Notes under the pieces: model-generated
What the model was told of the DNA's origin: nothing
Database searches by the model: none
What the model saw: the letters and a program-made list of their open reading frames with translations, nothing else
Position numbers and translations under genes: made by a program
Shown here: in pieces, positions 56,623-64,000 of the stretch
How the letters are laid out: the number at the start of each line of letters is the position of its first letter
Position numbering within the stretch: position 1 is the first letter of the stretch
DNA from: Gammaproteobacteria bacterium HGW-Gammaproteobacteria-15
GTDB lineage: Bacteria > Pseudomonadota > Gammaproteobacteria > Enterobacterales > Alteromonadaceae
DNA: 64,000 bases
Assembly: GCA_002840125.1 (NCBI GenBank)
Contig: PGZF01000006.1
Location: 1 to 64,000, forward strand
Reading direction: 5' to 3'

Positions 56623-58309
56623 CTTCAGCCAACCAGTTTTTCACTACCAGAGAGGATAATTCCGGCTCATTTGCCACTAAAGCCCGAACTGCGCGTAATA
56701 AATCGTCATCACCATGTAAATCCGGCAACATCAGCGTGCCATCCGGAGCAAAACCTACGGCATTTTCGTCAAATGTTGAGCTTAGCATGTCGATAGTGTC
56801 GTCGCCCAAATCCAGCCCGCTGGACAATGCATTATCATCATAACTATCTTTGGTATCTTCCGGATAAATCAGTTTCTTCAGCATCGGCCGCACTATTGCA
56901 AGAATAAGCACTACTATAATCAGGCCGCCAATAACCAGCCGCATTACACGCAGAAACCATTCTTCCTCATAAAAATTAGGTGTTTCTGCCTCAATAATGG
57001 CTTCTTTCATAAAGGGTACTGAGATCACTTCAATCATATCGCCACGCTGGGCGTCAAAGCCGATACCGCCTTGCAGTAAACGGCGGATATTGGCCAGCTC
57101 TGCCTGCGTGCGAGGCTCAGGTCCGCCATCCACTGCCGTTGCAGGTTTGTAATCGATAGCCACTGATACGCTTAAGCGGCGGATCACACCACTTTGCTGA
57201 GAAATATGGCTGATGGTGGTATCCAGTTCATAGTTACGGGTGGCTTCTTTATGATTCCGGCCCGGCACTACCGGTTGCGCACCACCGCCCGTTGCCTGCT
57301 CAGGAATAGCAGAATTCATTGGCGGTTGGTTAGATAAGGCACCGGGTATACCGGCACTTAACCCGCCCACGCTGTTTTCTTCAATGGTCATTTCACTGCG
57401 CACAGCGGGTAAATCCGGGTTAAAGCGCTTTTGGGTCTGCTCTGTGGCGGTAAAATCCATCAGTAAATCGACCTGGGCGGTGTAATTACCATAACCCAGC
57501 ACCGGCATTAAGATAGAGTCGACTTTTTGGCGGTATTCATCTTCGCGGGTGCGTTGTAATTCATATTCTTTGCGCGAGCGCCCGGCTGCAGCATCTTGCG
57601 AGCCGCTGTTGAGCAGGCGGCCGTTTTGGTCAGTTACCGTTACACGCGAGGGCGCCAGCCCCTGCACGGCAGAGGCGACGATATCGACAATGGCCGCCAC
57701 TTCGCTGTCACGAATTGACGTACCACCACGGGCCGTTACCAGCACCGTGGCTGATGGCAACCGCTCTACTCTGGCAAACACGTTTTCTTTTGGAATAGCC
57801 AGTAGTACTCTGGCGCGGGAGACACTTTGCAGCTCTTCAATGGTGCGGGCCAGTTGTTGCTCACGGCTGTGTTTTAGCCGCTCCATTTCCAGGCGCTGGC
57901 TAACACCAAAACCGCTGTCCTGCAGTAAAAACTCGGTGCCGCTGGAGGGTTCTCTGGTCAGGCCCGCGCGGGACAATGACAGTTTAATACTCTGAAATTT
58001 ATCCTCAGGTACCAAAATAGTATTGCCTTCCAGTTTATAACTGATTTTTTGCGCATCCAGGTGATCCAGTGTCTGGATCAGCTCCTGCGTTTCAAAATTG
58101 CCCAGCGGCCGCATTTCTGGTTCGCGTGCCCACATGATAATCAGGATAGCAATGGCCAGACAGATGGTTAGCGCGACAATCAGGGTGATCTGGCGTACCA
58201 GATCCATGCCGCCCAAACTGCCGACAAAACCCGGTTTTTGTTCCTGCTGCTCACCGGCACCGTACTCGGTATTGGTTAGTGCCAGCTCGGTGGATTGATT
58301 TTCAGCCAC
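56615..58309 (-). CDS. fliF: Flagellar MS-ring protein FliF
   Basis: A 564-residue inner-membrane ring protein, the base of the basal body. It starts at GTG 58309, with AGGA upstream. TM helices lie at about 35-57 and 452-475, with YscJ-like ring-building motifs and a Gly/Pro-rich middle loop between them. The C-terminal LLRAVRALVANEPELSSLVV helices bind FliG. Confidence 0.97.
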   Translation of the reverse strand: MAENQSTELALTNTEYGAGEQQEQKPGFVGSLGGMDLVRQITLIVALTICLAIAILIIMWAREPEMRPLGNFETQELIQTLDHLDAQKISYKLEGNTILVPEDKFQSIKLSLSRAGLTREPSSGTEFLLQDSGFGVSQRLEMERLKHSREQQLARTIEELQSVSRARVLLAIPKENVFARVERLPSATVLVTARGGTSIRDSEVAAIVDIVASAVQGLAPSRVTVTDQNGRLLNSGSQDAAAGRSRKEYELQRTREDEYRQKVDSILMPVLGYGNYTAQVDLLMDFTATEQTQKRFNPDLPAVRSEMTIEENSVGGLSAGIPGALSNQPPMNSAIPEQATGGGAQPVVPGRNHKEATRNYELDTTISHISQQSGVIRRLSVSVAIDYKPATAVDGGPEPRTQAELANIRRLLQGGIGFDAQRGDMIEVISVPFMKEAIIEAETPNFYEEEWFLRVMRLVIGGLIIVVLILAIVRPMLKKLIYPEDTKDSYDDNALSSGLDLGDDTIDMLSSTFDENAVGFAPDGTLMLPDLHGDDDLLRAVRALVANEPELSSLVVKNWLAEDE

Positions 58310-58323
58310 AGCTTATTCCTCCG

Positions 58324-58659
58324 TTATACCGGCATCGACATAATGTCTTTGTAGGCTTCTACCAACTTATTGCGCACTTGCACCGTGGCTTCAAATGCCA
58401 GAGAGGATTTCTGGCTGGCAATCATTACTTGTGCCAGCGATACGTTAGGATCGCCCATTTCCACTGCAGTACGCATCTGGCTGGTTTCTTGTTGTAAGGC
58501 GTTTACATTGCTAATGGCATTTTTCAGCATATTGCCAAAATCACTCTGACTGGGATTAACTTCAGCAGTATTTTTCAGCTTCAGCTCGCTGCCAACGCCG
58601 CGCGCCTGGCTGGCCAGCGACTGCATTTCGGCGTAAAGGGCCTGCCCTTTGATATTCAT
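58324..58659 (-). CDS. fliE: Flagellar hook-basal body adaptor FliE
   Basis: A 111-residue adaptor between MS ring and rod. I chose ATG 58659 because AGGTGA precedes it by 5 nt; the frame extends 5 codons to a TTG that overlaps that site. The C-terminal FEATVQVRNKLVEAYKDIMSMPV (first 20 residues are the signature) is the standard FliE end. It is the first gene of the fliE-fliJ block, behind a sigma-54 promoter. Confidence 0.96.
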   Translation of the reverse strand: MNIKGQALYAEMQSLASQARGVGSELKLKNTAEVNPSQSDFGNMLKNAISNVNALQQETSQMRTAVEMGDPNVSLAQVMIASQKSSLAFEATVQVRNKLVEAYKDIMSMPV

Positions 58660-58706
58660 AGCGTCACCTGTCAAAAATTTGCTGCTAGTACGATTAGCTA
58701 ATGCAA

Positions 58707-58723
58707 AGCAGGAGTTATGCCAA
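58707..58723 (-). promoter_or_regulatory. Sigma-54 promoter element upstream of fliE
   Basis: On the minus strand TTGGCATAACTCCTGCT has GG-N10-GC spacing and matches TTGGCAY at -24 and CTGC at -12. It ends about 48 bp before the fliE ATG. FlrC is the expected activator by analogy with Vibrio. Confidence 0.8.
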
Positions 58724-58744
58724 GTTTTAGTATATTGAATTTAA

Positions 58745-58772
58745 TAGAAAAAACCCTCAGTTTGAGGGTTTT
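58745..58772 (-). terminator. Rho-independent terminator after flrC
   Basis: On the minus strand the stem AAACCCTCA / TGAGGGTTT with a 3-nt loop runs into a T-tract, 4 bp beyond the flrC stop. It separates the flrBC unit from the fliE promoter. Confidence 0.9.
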
Positions 58773-58775
58773 ATA

Positions 58776-60146
58776 TCAGGCGGGAAGCTCAATGCCATGC
58801 TCTTTCATACGTGCCAGCTTATAGCGCAAGGTGCGATCACTGATCCCCAACCGCTCGGCTACGTCCTTGCGCCGGTTGGCGCAGGCTTTCATCGTCGCCA
58901 GAATAATACGGTGCTCCTGCTCATGTACGCTGGCTTTAAAACCGGCATTGGCGTCATCATCCTCTGTCATCTGTATGACCGGCAAAGGTATCGCACTGTC
59001 AGCAATGGCCGGAAGCTGCATATCGGCCTGCTCCAGCAAAATGTCATCAGTTTCGATACTGTCATTCTGGCAGATAATTAAAGCGCGCTGTATTACGTTA
59101 TCCAGCTCACGCACATTACCCGGCCAGCTGTAACGGGTTAATTGCAAAGCTGCCGCCTCAGTTAAACGCACTGCTGCCCGCCCGGTGGCCCGGCAATGAC
59201 GCTGCAACAAGTGCAACGCCAGCGGTACTATGTCGGCCGGCCTTTCGCACAGGGCGGGCCAGCTGAGCGGAAATACATTCAGCCGGTAGTATAAATCTTC
59301 GCGGAACCGGCCCTGCTCTACAGCTTGTTTCAGATTGCGGTTACTGGTGGCCAATACTCTGACATCCAGTTTAAGGGTTTTGCGGCCACCCAGGCGTTCT
59401 ACTTCACGCTCTTGCAGTACGCGCAATAATTTGGCCTGCAGGTTTAAATCCATTTCGGTTATTTCATCCAGCAAAATAGTGCCGTGCTGGGCTTGTTCAA
59501 ACTTACCGGGGCAACCCGTTATGGCACCGGTAAAGGCGCCTTTCTCGTAACCAAATAAGGTAGATTCCAGCATATTTTCCGGAATAGCAGCACAATTGAT
59601 CGCCACAAAGGGCCCGCCGCTGCGTTCAGACAGCTGATGAATATAGCGGGCCAACACCTCTTTGCCCGAGCCGCTGGGGCCGGTGATCATTACACTGGCA
59701 TCGGTACGGGCGACTTTGCCGCACAGTGTCAGCAACTGCTTGCTGGATGCAGCGGCCACTATGGGTTCAAAACTGGCTACCGGTTCTGCGCTGACATAAC
59801 GGCTTACTGTATTAAGCAATACTTCCGGTGAAAACGGTTTAGCCAGATAATCAATTGCCCCCAGCCGGATAGCCTCAACCGCAGCTTGCACGGTGGCATA
59901 GGCTGTCATCATTAATACAGGAATATTCGGATACTGTTCGCGTAAGGTTTTTAACAGCGTAAGGCCTGAAGCGCCCTGCATTTGCACATCACTGATAACC
60001 AGTTGCACTGTCTGGCGCTTCAGTGTCAGCAAGGCCTGTTCGGCGCTGTCAACTGCACATACCTGGTACTGTGCCAGTAATAAAGTATCGTGCAGGGCCT
60101 CACGCAAGCCGGCGTCATCTTCCACTAATAGTATATGTTGGCTCAT
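58776..60146 (-). CDS. flrC: Sigma-54 flagellar response regulator FlrC
   Basis: A 456-residue activator of class III flagellar genes. The receiver domain has phospho-acceptor D53. The AAA+ domain has P-loop GPSGSGKE (156-163) and the sigma-54 contact loop GAFTGA (203-208). A Fis-type helix-turn-helix closes the protein (RRKDVAERLGISDRTLRYKL). It is coupled 6 bp behind flrB, its cognate kinase. Confidence 0.97.
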   Translation of the reverse strand: MSQHILLVEDDAGLREALHDTLLLAQYQVCAVDSAEQALLTLKRQTVQLVISDVQMQGASGLTLLKTLREQYPNIPVLMMTAYATVQAAVEAIRLGAIDYLAKPFSPEVLLNTVSRYVSAEPVASFEPIVAAASSKQLLTLCGKVARTDASVMITGPSGSGKEVLARYIHQLSERSGGPFVAINCAAIPENMLESTLFGYEKGAFTGAITGCPGKFEQAQHGTILLDEITEMDLNLQAKLLRVLQEREVERLGGRKTLKLDVRVLATSNRNLKQAVEQGRFREDLYYRLNVFPLSWPALCERPADIVPLALHLLQRHCRATGRAAVRLTEAAALQLTRYSWPGNVRELDNVIQRALIICQNDSIETDDILLEQADMQLPAIADSAIPLPVIQMTEDDDANAGFKASVHEQEHRIILATMKACANRRKDVAERLGISDRTLRYKLARMKEHGIELPA

Positions 60147-60152
60147 ATGTTG

Positions 60153-61259
60153 TTACTCCCGGCTAACTGATTGCTGTATCGGCAACAGCATTTCAAAGCA
60201 GGCGCCCCGCTCTGTCGGAATATACTGCACCGAGCCCTGGTGCGAGTGCGCTACCGCCTGCACCACCGCAAGCCCCAGACCGGTGCCCTGCGCACGGCCC
60301 GTGACAAAGGGTTCAAACAGGGAGTCGCGCAGTGCCGGTGCTACCCCAGGGCCATTATCTGTCAGGCGCAGCAACAACATATCGTGGTGATGTGCACTGG
60401 TCATTATATCAAGCCGTATTTGTGTATCAGGGCCAGCCGCCTGAATACTGTTTTGAATAAGGTTTTGTAAGGCCCCGCATAGCGCATTCTGGTTGCCCAG
60501 CAGGCAAAGTGCAGGATCACTGCAGTGCAGTGATAAGCGGGTATTGTGCTGATGCAGCAGAGCTTCAATACTGGTGTTTAGCTGCTCAATTAAAGCTTTG
60601 AGTGAAAACGCGGCAACTTGCCGGGCACTGCCAGAGCGGGCAAATAGCAGCATATCGCTGACCTGCTGCTCTAAATCCTGTAAACGCGATAACAACTTTT
60701 GCTGAAACTGCTGCTGCACCTGCAAAGTGGCTCTTGGGTTGGCCAGGTTCTGCGCATACAGTAAGGCTGCAGACAGCGGTGTGCGGATTTGATGGGCTAA
60801 TGTTGCCATCATTTTACCCAAAGTGGATAAACGCTGCATGTGGCTAAGGCGGCTTTGTAATTGCCGGGTTTCGGTCAGATCGGTCAGCATAATAAGCTGT
60901 CCTGCCTGCGAAGATGCGCCAGTTTGCGCCAGGGTGCTTATTTGCAGCTTAACCCGTCGGCCATCTTGCAATGACACTTCCAGGCCATCATCACTGCGCG
61001 GGCGAAAGCAACGGCCGATAACATCAAGCCAGCGCTGCCCGGTAAGAGGCTCCCCCAACAAACTCATCGCAGCCGGATTGGCCTGATACACCACACCACG
61101 TTGATCCAGCAGGATCACTGCAGCAGGTAAAGCCTGCAACACTGCATCATAGTGAGCTGGCGGCAATAACTGCAGTACATTGCGCCCGTTGGCTGCTGCC
61201 ACCGCTGCAGCATCCGGCAGAGTGCGCAAAGAAAAATCGTATGCGTTGGCAGTTGTCAT
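60153..61259 (-). CDS. flrB: Flagellar sensor histidine kinase FlrB
   Basis: A 368-residue soluble PAS-containing kinase that phosphorylates FlrC. There are no TM helices. The PAS domain (about 35-125) is followed by HisKA with H156 (LAHQIRTPL) and an HATPase domain (N-box NLIQNSIQAA, G-box GTGLGLAVVQ). It is first gene of the flrBC unit with its own sigma-54 promoter. Confidence 0.95.
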   Translation of the reverse strand: MTTANAYDFSLRTLPDAAAVAAANGRNVLQLLPPAHYDAVLQALPAAVILLDQRGVVYQANPAAMSLLGEPLTGQRWLDVIGRCFRPRSDDGLEVSLQDGRRVKLQISTLAQTGASSQAGQLIMLTDLTETRQLQSRLSHMQRLSTLGKMMATLAHQIRTPLSAALLYAQNLANPRATLQVQQQFQQKLLSRLQDLEQQVSDMLLFARSGSARQVAAFSLKALIEQLNTSIEALLHQHNTRLSLHCSDPALCLLGNQNALCGALQNLIQNSIQAAGPDTQIRLDIMTSAHHHDMLLLRLTDNGPGVAPALRDSLFEPFVTGRAQGTGLGLAVVQAVAHSHQGSVQYIPTERGACFEMLLPIQQSVSRE

Positions 61260-61296
61260 AATTACCCTTAAACGTTGCGTTATCGCTTAGGGGTAA

Positions 61297-61312
61297 TGCA
61301 GGCATTATGCCA
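61297..61312 (-). promoter_or_regulatory. Sigma-54 promoter element upstream of flrB
   Basis: On the minus strand TGGCATAATGCCTGCA shows GG-N10-GC spacing, ending 38 bp before the flrB ATG. FlrA is the expected activator. The same stretch contains a small GGCAT/ATGCC dyad. Confidence 0.75.
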
Positions 61313-61330
61313 GATAAACTTAAATATTTT

Positions 61331-61372
61331 TAATAACTTACAGTGTCAAAAGCCTGACACTGTAAGTTATTA
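61331..61372. repeat. 18-bp perfect inverted repeat downstream of flrA
   Basis: Arms TAATAACTTACAGTGTCA and TGACACTGTAAGTTATTA are perfect over 18 bp with a 6-nt loop, 8 bp past the flrA stop. No T-run follows on the minus strand. The minus strand contains TTTTGACACTGT, shared with the palindrome upstream of flrA. It may be a terminator, an operator for flrBC, or both. Confidence 0.8.
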
Positions 61373-61379
61373 GCTATTA

Positions 61380-62834
61380 TTACTCGTCTTTACCAAGATT
61401 ATATTTACGCATTTTCTCTACTAGCGTAGTACGGCGCAGGCCCAGCACTTCTGCAGCCCGGGCCACGACAAATTCGTGCCGCTCCAAAGCCTGAGATATA
61501 AAGCGGATTTCCAGCTCGGCCAGATATTCTTTTAAGTCCAGCCCCTGATCAGGTAGCTCCTGCAAGCCATCTGCAACTGCAAAAAAGCCCCCGTTATCTG
61601 TTTCGTCTTCGTCATCATCATCTGCAGACTGAAACATTTCGTTCAGTAAATCACGCTCCTGCAGACTTTCAGGGTATTGCGGTACATAGCTTTCAATATC
61701 CAGATGGCGGTACTTCGGTGGCAACTCGGCCACATCAACTACCTGGTCCGGGTACATAATAACCATCCGCTCCAGCAAGTTTGCCAGCTCGCGCACATTA
61801 CCCGGCCAACTGTGCAGTTGCAGGCTTTGCATAGCATATTCGGTAAATTTAACTTTAGCCTGGCTGTACTTCTCCTGGCGTTGTAACAGTTCGCTGATCA
61901 GCAGCGGTATATCGTCGCAGCGCTGGCTAAGCGCGGGGGTTTCAATAGGAAATACATTCAGGCGGTAGTATAAGTCTTCACGGAAACTGCCCTCAGCAAT
62001 CATTTGCTCTAAATCGCGATGCGTAGCGGCAACAATACGCACATCAGCCTTAATGGGTTGGGTGCCACCTACCCGTTCATAAGTGCGCTCTTGTAATACT
62101 CTTAGCAGCTTTACCTGCATATTCAGCGGCATATCACCTATTTCATCTAAAAACAGTGTACCGCCCTGCGCCAGCTCAAAGCGGCCTTTGCGGGTAGAGA
62201 TGGCACCGGTAAAAGCACCCTTTTCATGGCCAAACAGTTCACTTTCCAGTAGTTCTGCCGGTATAGCACCACAGTTTATTGGTACAAAAGGCCCACGCGC
62301 CCGGTTAGACAATAAATGAATATTACGCGCAACGACTTCTTTGCCGGTACCTGAAGGGCCAAGCACCAGCACATTAGCTTCTGTTTTTGCCACTTGCTGA
62401 ATAAGAAACCGTACTTGCTGCATGGAGGCAGAATTACCTACCATACCGTCAAATTTTGCCATGTTATGCTGCTTATGCTGCAACGGTAACAGGCGGTGAT
62501 ACTGCTGGCTGTCGCGCAGTAGCTGAGTTAAAGAGGCATAAGAGAAAGGTTCGCTTAGCAGGCCTACCGCATTGGCATACTGCAACAGGGGTTGCAGTGG
62601 CTCTCCCAGCAGTAAGAACGCTGTAGCCGGATAGCGTAACAGCAGATCAGCATGATGCTGGCTTTCAAGTGCCCCCAGCAGCACCACGACCGGCTCCTGG
62701 TTATTCAACCTCGCCTGTAGCGCGGCCATATCCAGTATCTGGTGCGGCTCATTAATAAAACTTAATACTGTACTGAGCCGGCTGCAGCGGCTGCTTTGTT
62801 CATCAACGATATACAGAAAAGGATTATTTACCAT
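61380..62834 (-). CDS. flrA: Master flagellar sigma-54 activator FlrA (FleQ)
   Basis: A 484-residue master regulator of the polar flagellum. I chose ATG 62834; the frame can extend 19 codons but those residues do not resemble FleQ. The N-terminal FleQ domain lacks receiver Asp residues, so it is not phospho-activated and may sense c-di-GMP as known for FleQ. The AAA+ domain has P-loop GPSGTGK (about 159-165) and GAFTGA (206-211), followed by a C-terminal Fis helix-turn-helix ([20 protein letters not shown]). It stands alone with its own promoter. Confidence 0.97.
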   Translation of the reverse strand: MVNNPFLYIVDEQSSRCSRLSTVLSFINEPHQILDMAALQARLNNQEPVVVLLGALESQHHADLLLRYPATAFLLLGEPLQPLLQYANAVGLLSEPFSYASLTQLLRDSQQYHRLLPLQHKQHNMAKFDGMVGNSASMQQVRFLIQQVAKTEANVLVLGPSGTGKEVVARNIHLLSNRARGPFVPINCGAIPAELLESELFGHEKGAFTGAISTRKGRFELAQGGTLFLDEIGDMPLNMQVKLLRVLQERTYERVGGTQPIKADVRIVAATHRDLEQMIAEGSFREDLYYRLNVFPIETPALSQRCDDIPLLISELLQRQEKYSQAKVKFTEYAMQSLQLHSWPGNVRELANLLERMVIMYPDQVVDVAELPPKYRHLDIESYVPQYPESLQERDLLNEMFQSADDDDEDETDNGGFFAVADGLQELPDQGLDLKEYLAELEIRFISQALERHEFVVARAAEVLGLRRTTLVEKMRKYNLGKDE

Positions 62835-62863
62835 GCCACTGCTTTTATTATGCTTTTGATTGC

Positions 62864-62891
62864 ATTGTACTTCGCAAAGATGAGCTTGCAA
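62864..62891 (-). promoter_or_regulatory. Likely sigma-70 promoter of flrA
   Basis: TTGCAA and TACAAT are separated by 16 bp on the minus strand, with the -10 box ending 29 bp before the flrA ATG. The long palindrome lies 7 bp upstream of the -35 box, a good place for a regulator. Confidence 0.5.
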
Positions 62892-62898
62892 GGTAATA

Positions 62899-62933
62899 CG
62901 CTATTTTTTTGACACAGTGTCAAAAAAATAGCG
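62899..62933. repeat. 35-bp perfect palindrome upstream of flrA
   Basis: CGCTATTTTTTTGACAC, a central A, then the exact reverse complement of that arm (17-bp arms, no mismatches). It begins 13 bp past the flagellin-like stop and lies just upstream of the predicted flrA promoter. The AT-rich outer part and GC-poor stem do not look like a classical terminator; its TTGACAC-N-GTGTCAA centre looks like a dimeric regulator site. Confidence 0.85.
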
Positions 62934-62946
62934 TGGCTTTACGGTG

Positions 62947-63741
62947 TTAACTAAGCAGGTTTAAAGCCTGTTGTTGCTGCATTCTGGCCTGCAGTGAAAC
63001 ACTGACAGAAGTATTAGCCAAAATATCAGCCGCAACCTTGTCACTGCTGGCGCGGGCAAAATCCAGATCTTCAATCCGGCTACGCGCTGCTGACTCGGCA
63101 ATTTGCTGGCCGTTTAAATTACTGGCCGCAGAGCTAAAGCTGTTGATGGATGCGCCCGCGTCAGCTTGTAAACCACCAATATAGTCCAGCGATTGCTGAA
63201 TATTGCCAAGCGATGCTGCCGCTGCGTCCGCAGAGCTTAAATCTATACTAAAAATATTCTGTGCGGTTAAACCGGAAGCAACGTCTACCGTGCTTAAATT
63301 CAAACTGCCAGAACCAGTACCAAAGCTTAAGGCGCCGTCCTGATCAAATAACTTTTTACCAGCGAACTCTGTATTATCAATAACCTGCTGAATATTAGCG
63401 GTGTATTGATCCGCCTCTGCCTGCAGTGCTGAGCGCTCTTGCGCGCCGTAAATACCATTACCGGCGGCAACAGCCAAACGGCTTAGCTCGCCAAGGTTGT
63501 CGTTGATGCCTTGCAAGCCCTGCTCATATACCCGCGCTAATGACACACCATCATACAGGTTGCGCTCGCCCTGGCCTTTGCCATTAATACTGCTGCTTAG
63601 CTGATTAGCTATCTGCAAACCGGCTGCATCATCGGCTGCGCTGTTGATCCGCTTTGCAGTAGCCAGCTTTTTTAACAGGCTGTCCTGCTGTAACTGGGCC
63701 TGGTTTAATGTATTTAAACTGCCGGGGGTATTAAGTTTCAT
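62947..63741 (-). CDS. Short divergent flagellin
   Basis: A 264-residue flagellin family protein with the D0/D1 helices only. The N-terminal KRINSAADDAAGLQIANQL segment is the flagellin_N signature, and the C-terminal SRIEDLDFARASSDKVAADI to QQQALNLLS end is flagellin_C. The usual first residues (M-A-x-x-INTN) are replaced by MKLNTPGSLNTLNQ, and the TLR5-type L-Q-R-I-R-E-L segment is not seen. At 264 residues it is slightly shorter than ordinary polar flagellins. It lies between flrA and pseB, where flagellin, flaG, fliD and fliS would be expected, so it may be a minor filament protein. No clear sigma-28 promoter precedes it. Confidence 0.87.
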   Translation of the reverse strand: MKLNTPGSLNTLNQAQLQQDSLLKKLATAKRINSAADDAAGLQIANQLSSSINGKGQGERNLYDGVSLARVYEQGLQGINDNLGELSRLAVAAGNGIYGAQERSALQAEADQYTANIQQVIDNTEFAGKKLFDQDGALSFGTGSGSLNLSTVDVASGLTAQNIFSIDLSSADAAAASLGNIQQSLDYIGGLQADAGASINSFSSAASNLNGQQIAESAARSRIEDLDFARASSDKVAADILANTSVSVSLQARMQQQQALNLLS

Positions 63742-63768
63742 CTTGGCACCACTTTGTCTTTAAAACTG

Positions 63769-63796
63769 GTTATAGTTTAGTCAAAGCGACGGTAAA
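63769..63796 (-). promoter_or_regulatory. Possible sigma-70 promoter of the flagellin-like gene
   Basis: TTTACC and TATAAC are 16 bp apart on the minus strand, with the -10 box 27 bp before the ATG. A TAAA box typical of sigma-28 is present nearby but has no GCCGAT partner at the right distance, so sigma factor choice is uncertain. Confidence 0.35.
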
Positions 63797-63807
63797 CCGC
63801 TATTAAT

Positions 63808-63835
63808 TAAATCAGCGCAAAAACTAAGCCGATGT
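63808..63835 (+). promoter_or_regulatory. Possible sigma-28 promoter toward pseB
   Basis: TAAA and GCCGATGT are separated by 16 bp (15 is ideal) on the plus strand, about 108 bp upstream of the pseB ATG. The -10 box keeps GCCGAT. Confidence 0.35.
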
Positions 63836-63875
63836 ATTAGTATTAAAGTGTTTGAACTGAATATGTTAGCTCTGG

Positions 63876-63891
63876 CGGCACAGTTTATGCT
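63876..63891 (+). promoter_or_regulatory. Possible sigma-54 promoter of pseB
   Basis: CGGCACAGTTTATGCT has GGCAC at -24 and TGC at -12 with exactly 10 nt between GG and GC, 52 bp upstream of the pseB ATG. The -12 half (ATGC) is weaker than in the three elements inside the flagellar block. Confidence 0.4.
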
Positions 63892-63942
63892 AATGTCATT
63901 TTAAACAGCATTTCGCACAAAAGTAGTTCCCGAGGGCAGCTT

Positions 63943-64000
63943 ATGTTTAACGGCAAAACAATTTTAATCACCGGTGGTACCGGCTCATTTGGCCATAAGT
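63943..64000 (+). CDS. pseB: UDP-N-acetylglucosamine 4,6-dehydratase (inverting) PseB, 5' end only
   Basis: Only the first 19 codons are in the window: MFNGKTILITGGTGSFGHK. The GGTGSFG Rossmann motif and this exact opening are typical of PseB/FlaA1, the first enzyme of pseudaminic acid synthesis, used to glycosylate flagellin. GAGG lies 7 nt before the ATG. Related SDR dehydratases (CapD, FnlA) begin similarly, so the call depends partly on the flagellar context. Confidence 0.75.
   Translation, partial: MFNGKTILITGGTGSFGHK

Noticed and set aside
62899..62933. Palindrome as an insertion-sequence terminal repeat or target site
   Set aside because: The arms are contiguous around a single base, with no transposase or target duplication nearby.
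62899..62933. Palindrome as a classical rho-independent terminator of the flagellin-like gene
   Set aside because: The stem is AT-rich and the T-run lies inside the stem rather than after it. A termination role is still possible but unproven.

Overview
The window looks like a chromosomal segment of a polarly flagellated marine or aquatic gammaproteobacterium of the Alteromonadales type. The best guess is the Rheinheimera / Arsukibacterium / Alishewanella neighbourhood. That placement is an inference from gene order and protein style (FlrA-FlrB-FlrC cascade, FlhF/FlhG, ParC/ParP, GlyGly-CTERM protease), not from a database search. I saw no rRNA, tRNA, CRISPR array, insertion sequence or prophage gene.

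Left part (1-6.4 kb): the end of a surface-polysaccharide nucleotide-sugar set on the minus strand (partial UDP-HexNAc 6-dehydrogenase, UDP-HexNAcA 4-epimerase, wecB). It is followed by a small membrane protein, a POT peptide transporter, a YciU-type DNA-mimic protein and rlmA.

Accessory metabolism (6.8-21.4 kb): a plus-strand cluster encodes a TonB-dependent receptor, a Tat-exported flavin amine oxidase, a dihaem cytochrome c and an exported RidA-like protein. The last three overlap by 4 bp each. Together they suggest a periplasmic amino-acid or amine oxidation module feeding electrons into the respiratory chain. Next come a serine hydrolase and a GlyGly-CTERM subtilisin with plant-type leucine-rich repeats (minus strand), then a MacAB-like ABC export system and a chemoreceptor whose sensory region is C-terminal.

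Cytochrome c maturation (21.5-29.2 kb, minus strand): ccmABCDEFGHI in canonical order, followed directly by mlaA.

Motility (29.3-64 kb): a plus-strand pair, a FliK-like protein and a stand-alone FlhB C-terminal-domain protein, faces a long minus-strand chemotaxis and flagellar block. In transcription order this is a flagellin-like gene, flrA, flrB-flrC, fliEFGHIJ, fliK, fliLMNOPQR, flhB, flhA-flhF-flhG-fliA, cheYZAB, a motC/motD-type stator pair, parC, parP, cheW and a DUF2802 gene. Good sigma-54 -24/-12 elements precede flrB, fliE and flhA, fitting the FlrA/FlrC hierarchy. Perfect palindromes sharing a GTGTCA core lie on both sides of flrA. The window closes with the first codons of pseB (pseudaminic acid synthesis, flagellin glycosylation) on the plus strand. 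The usual flaG-fliD-fliS and full-length flagellin genes are not between flrA and pseB.
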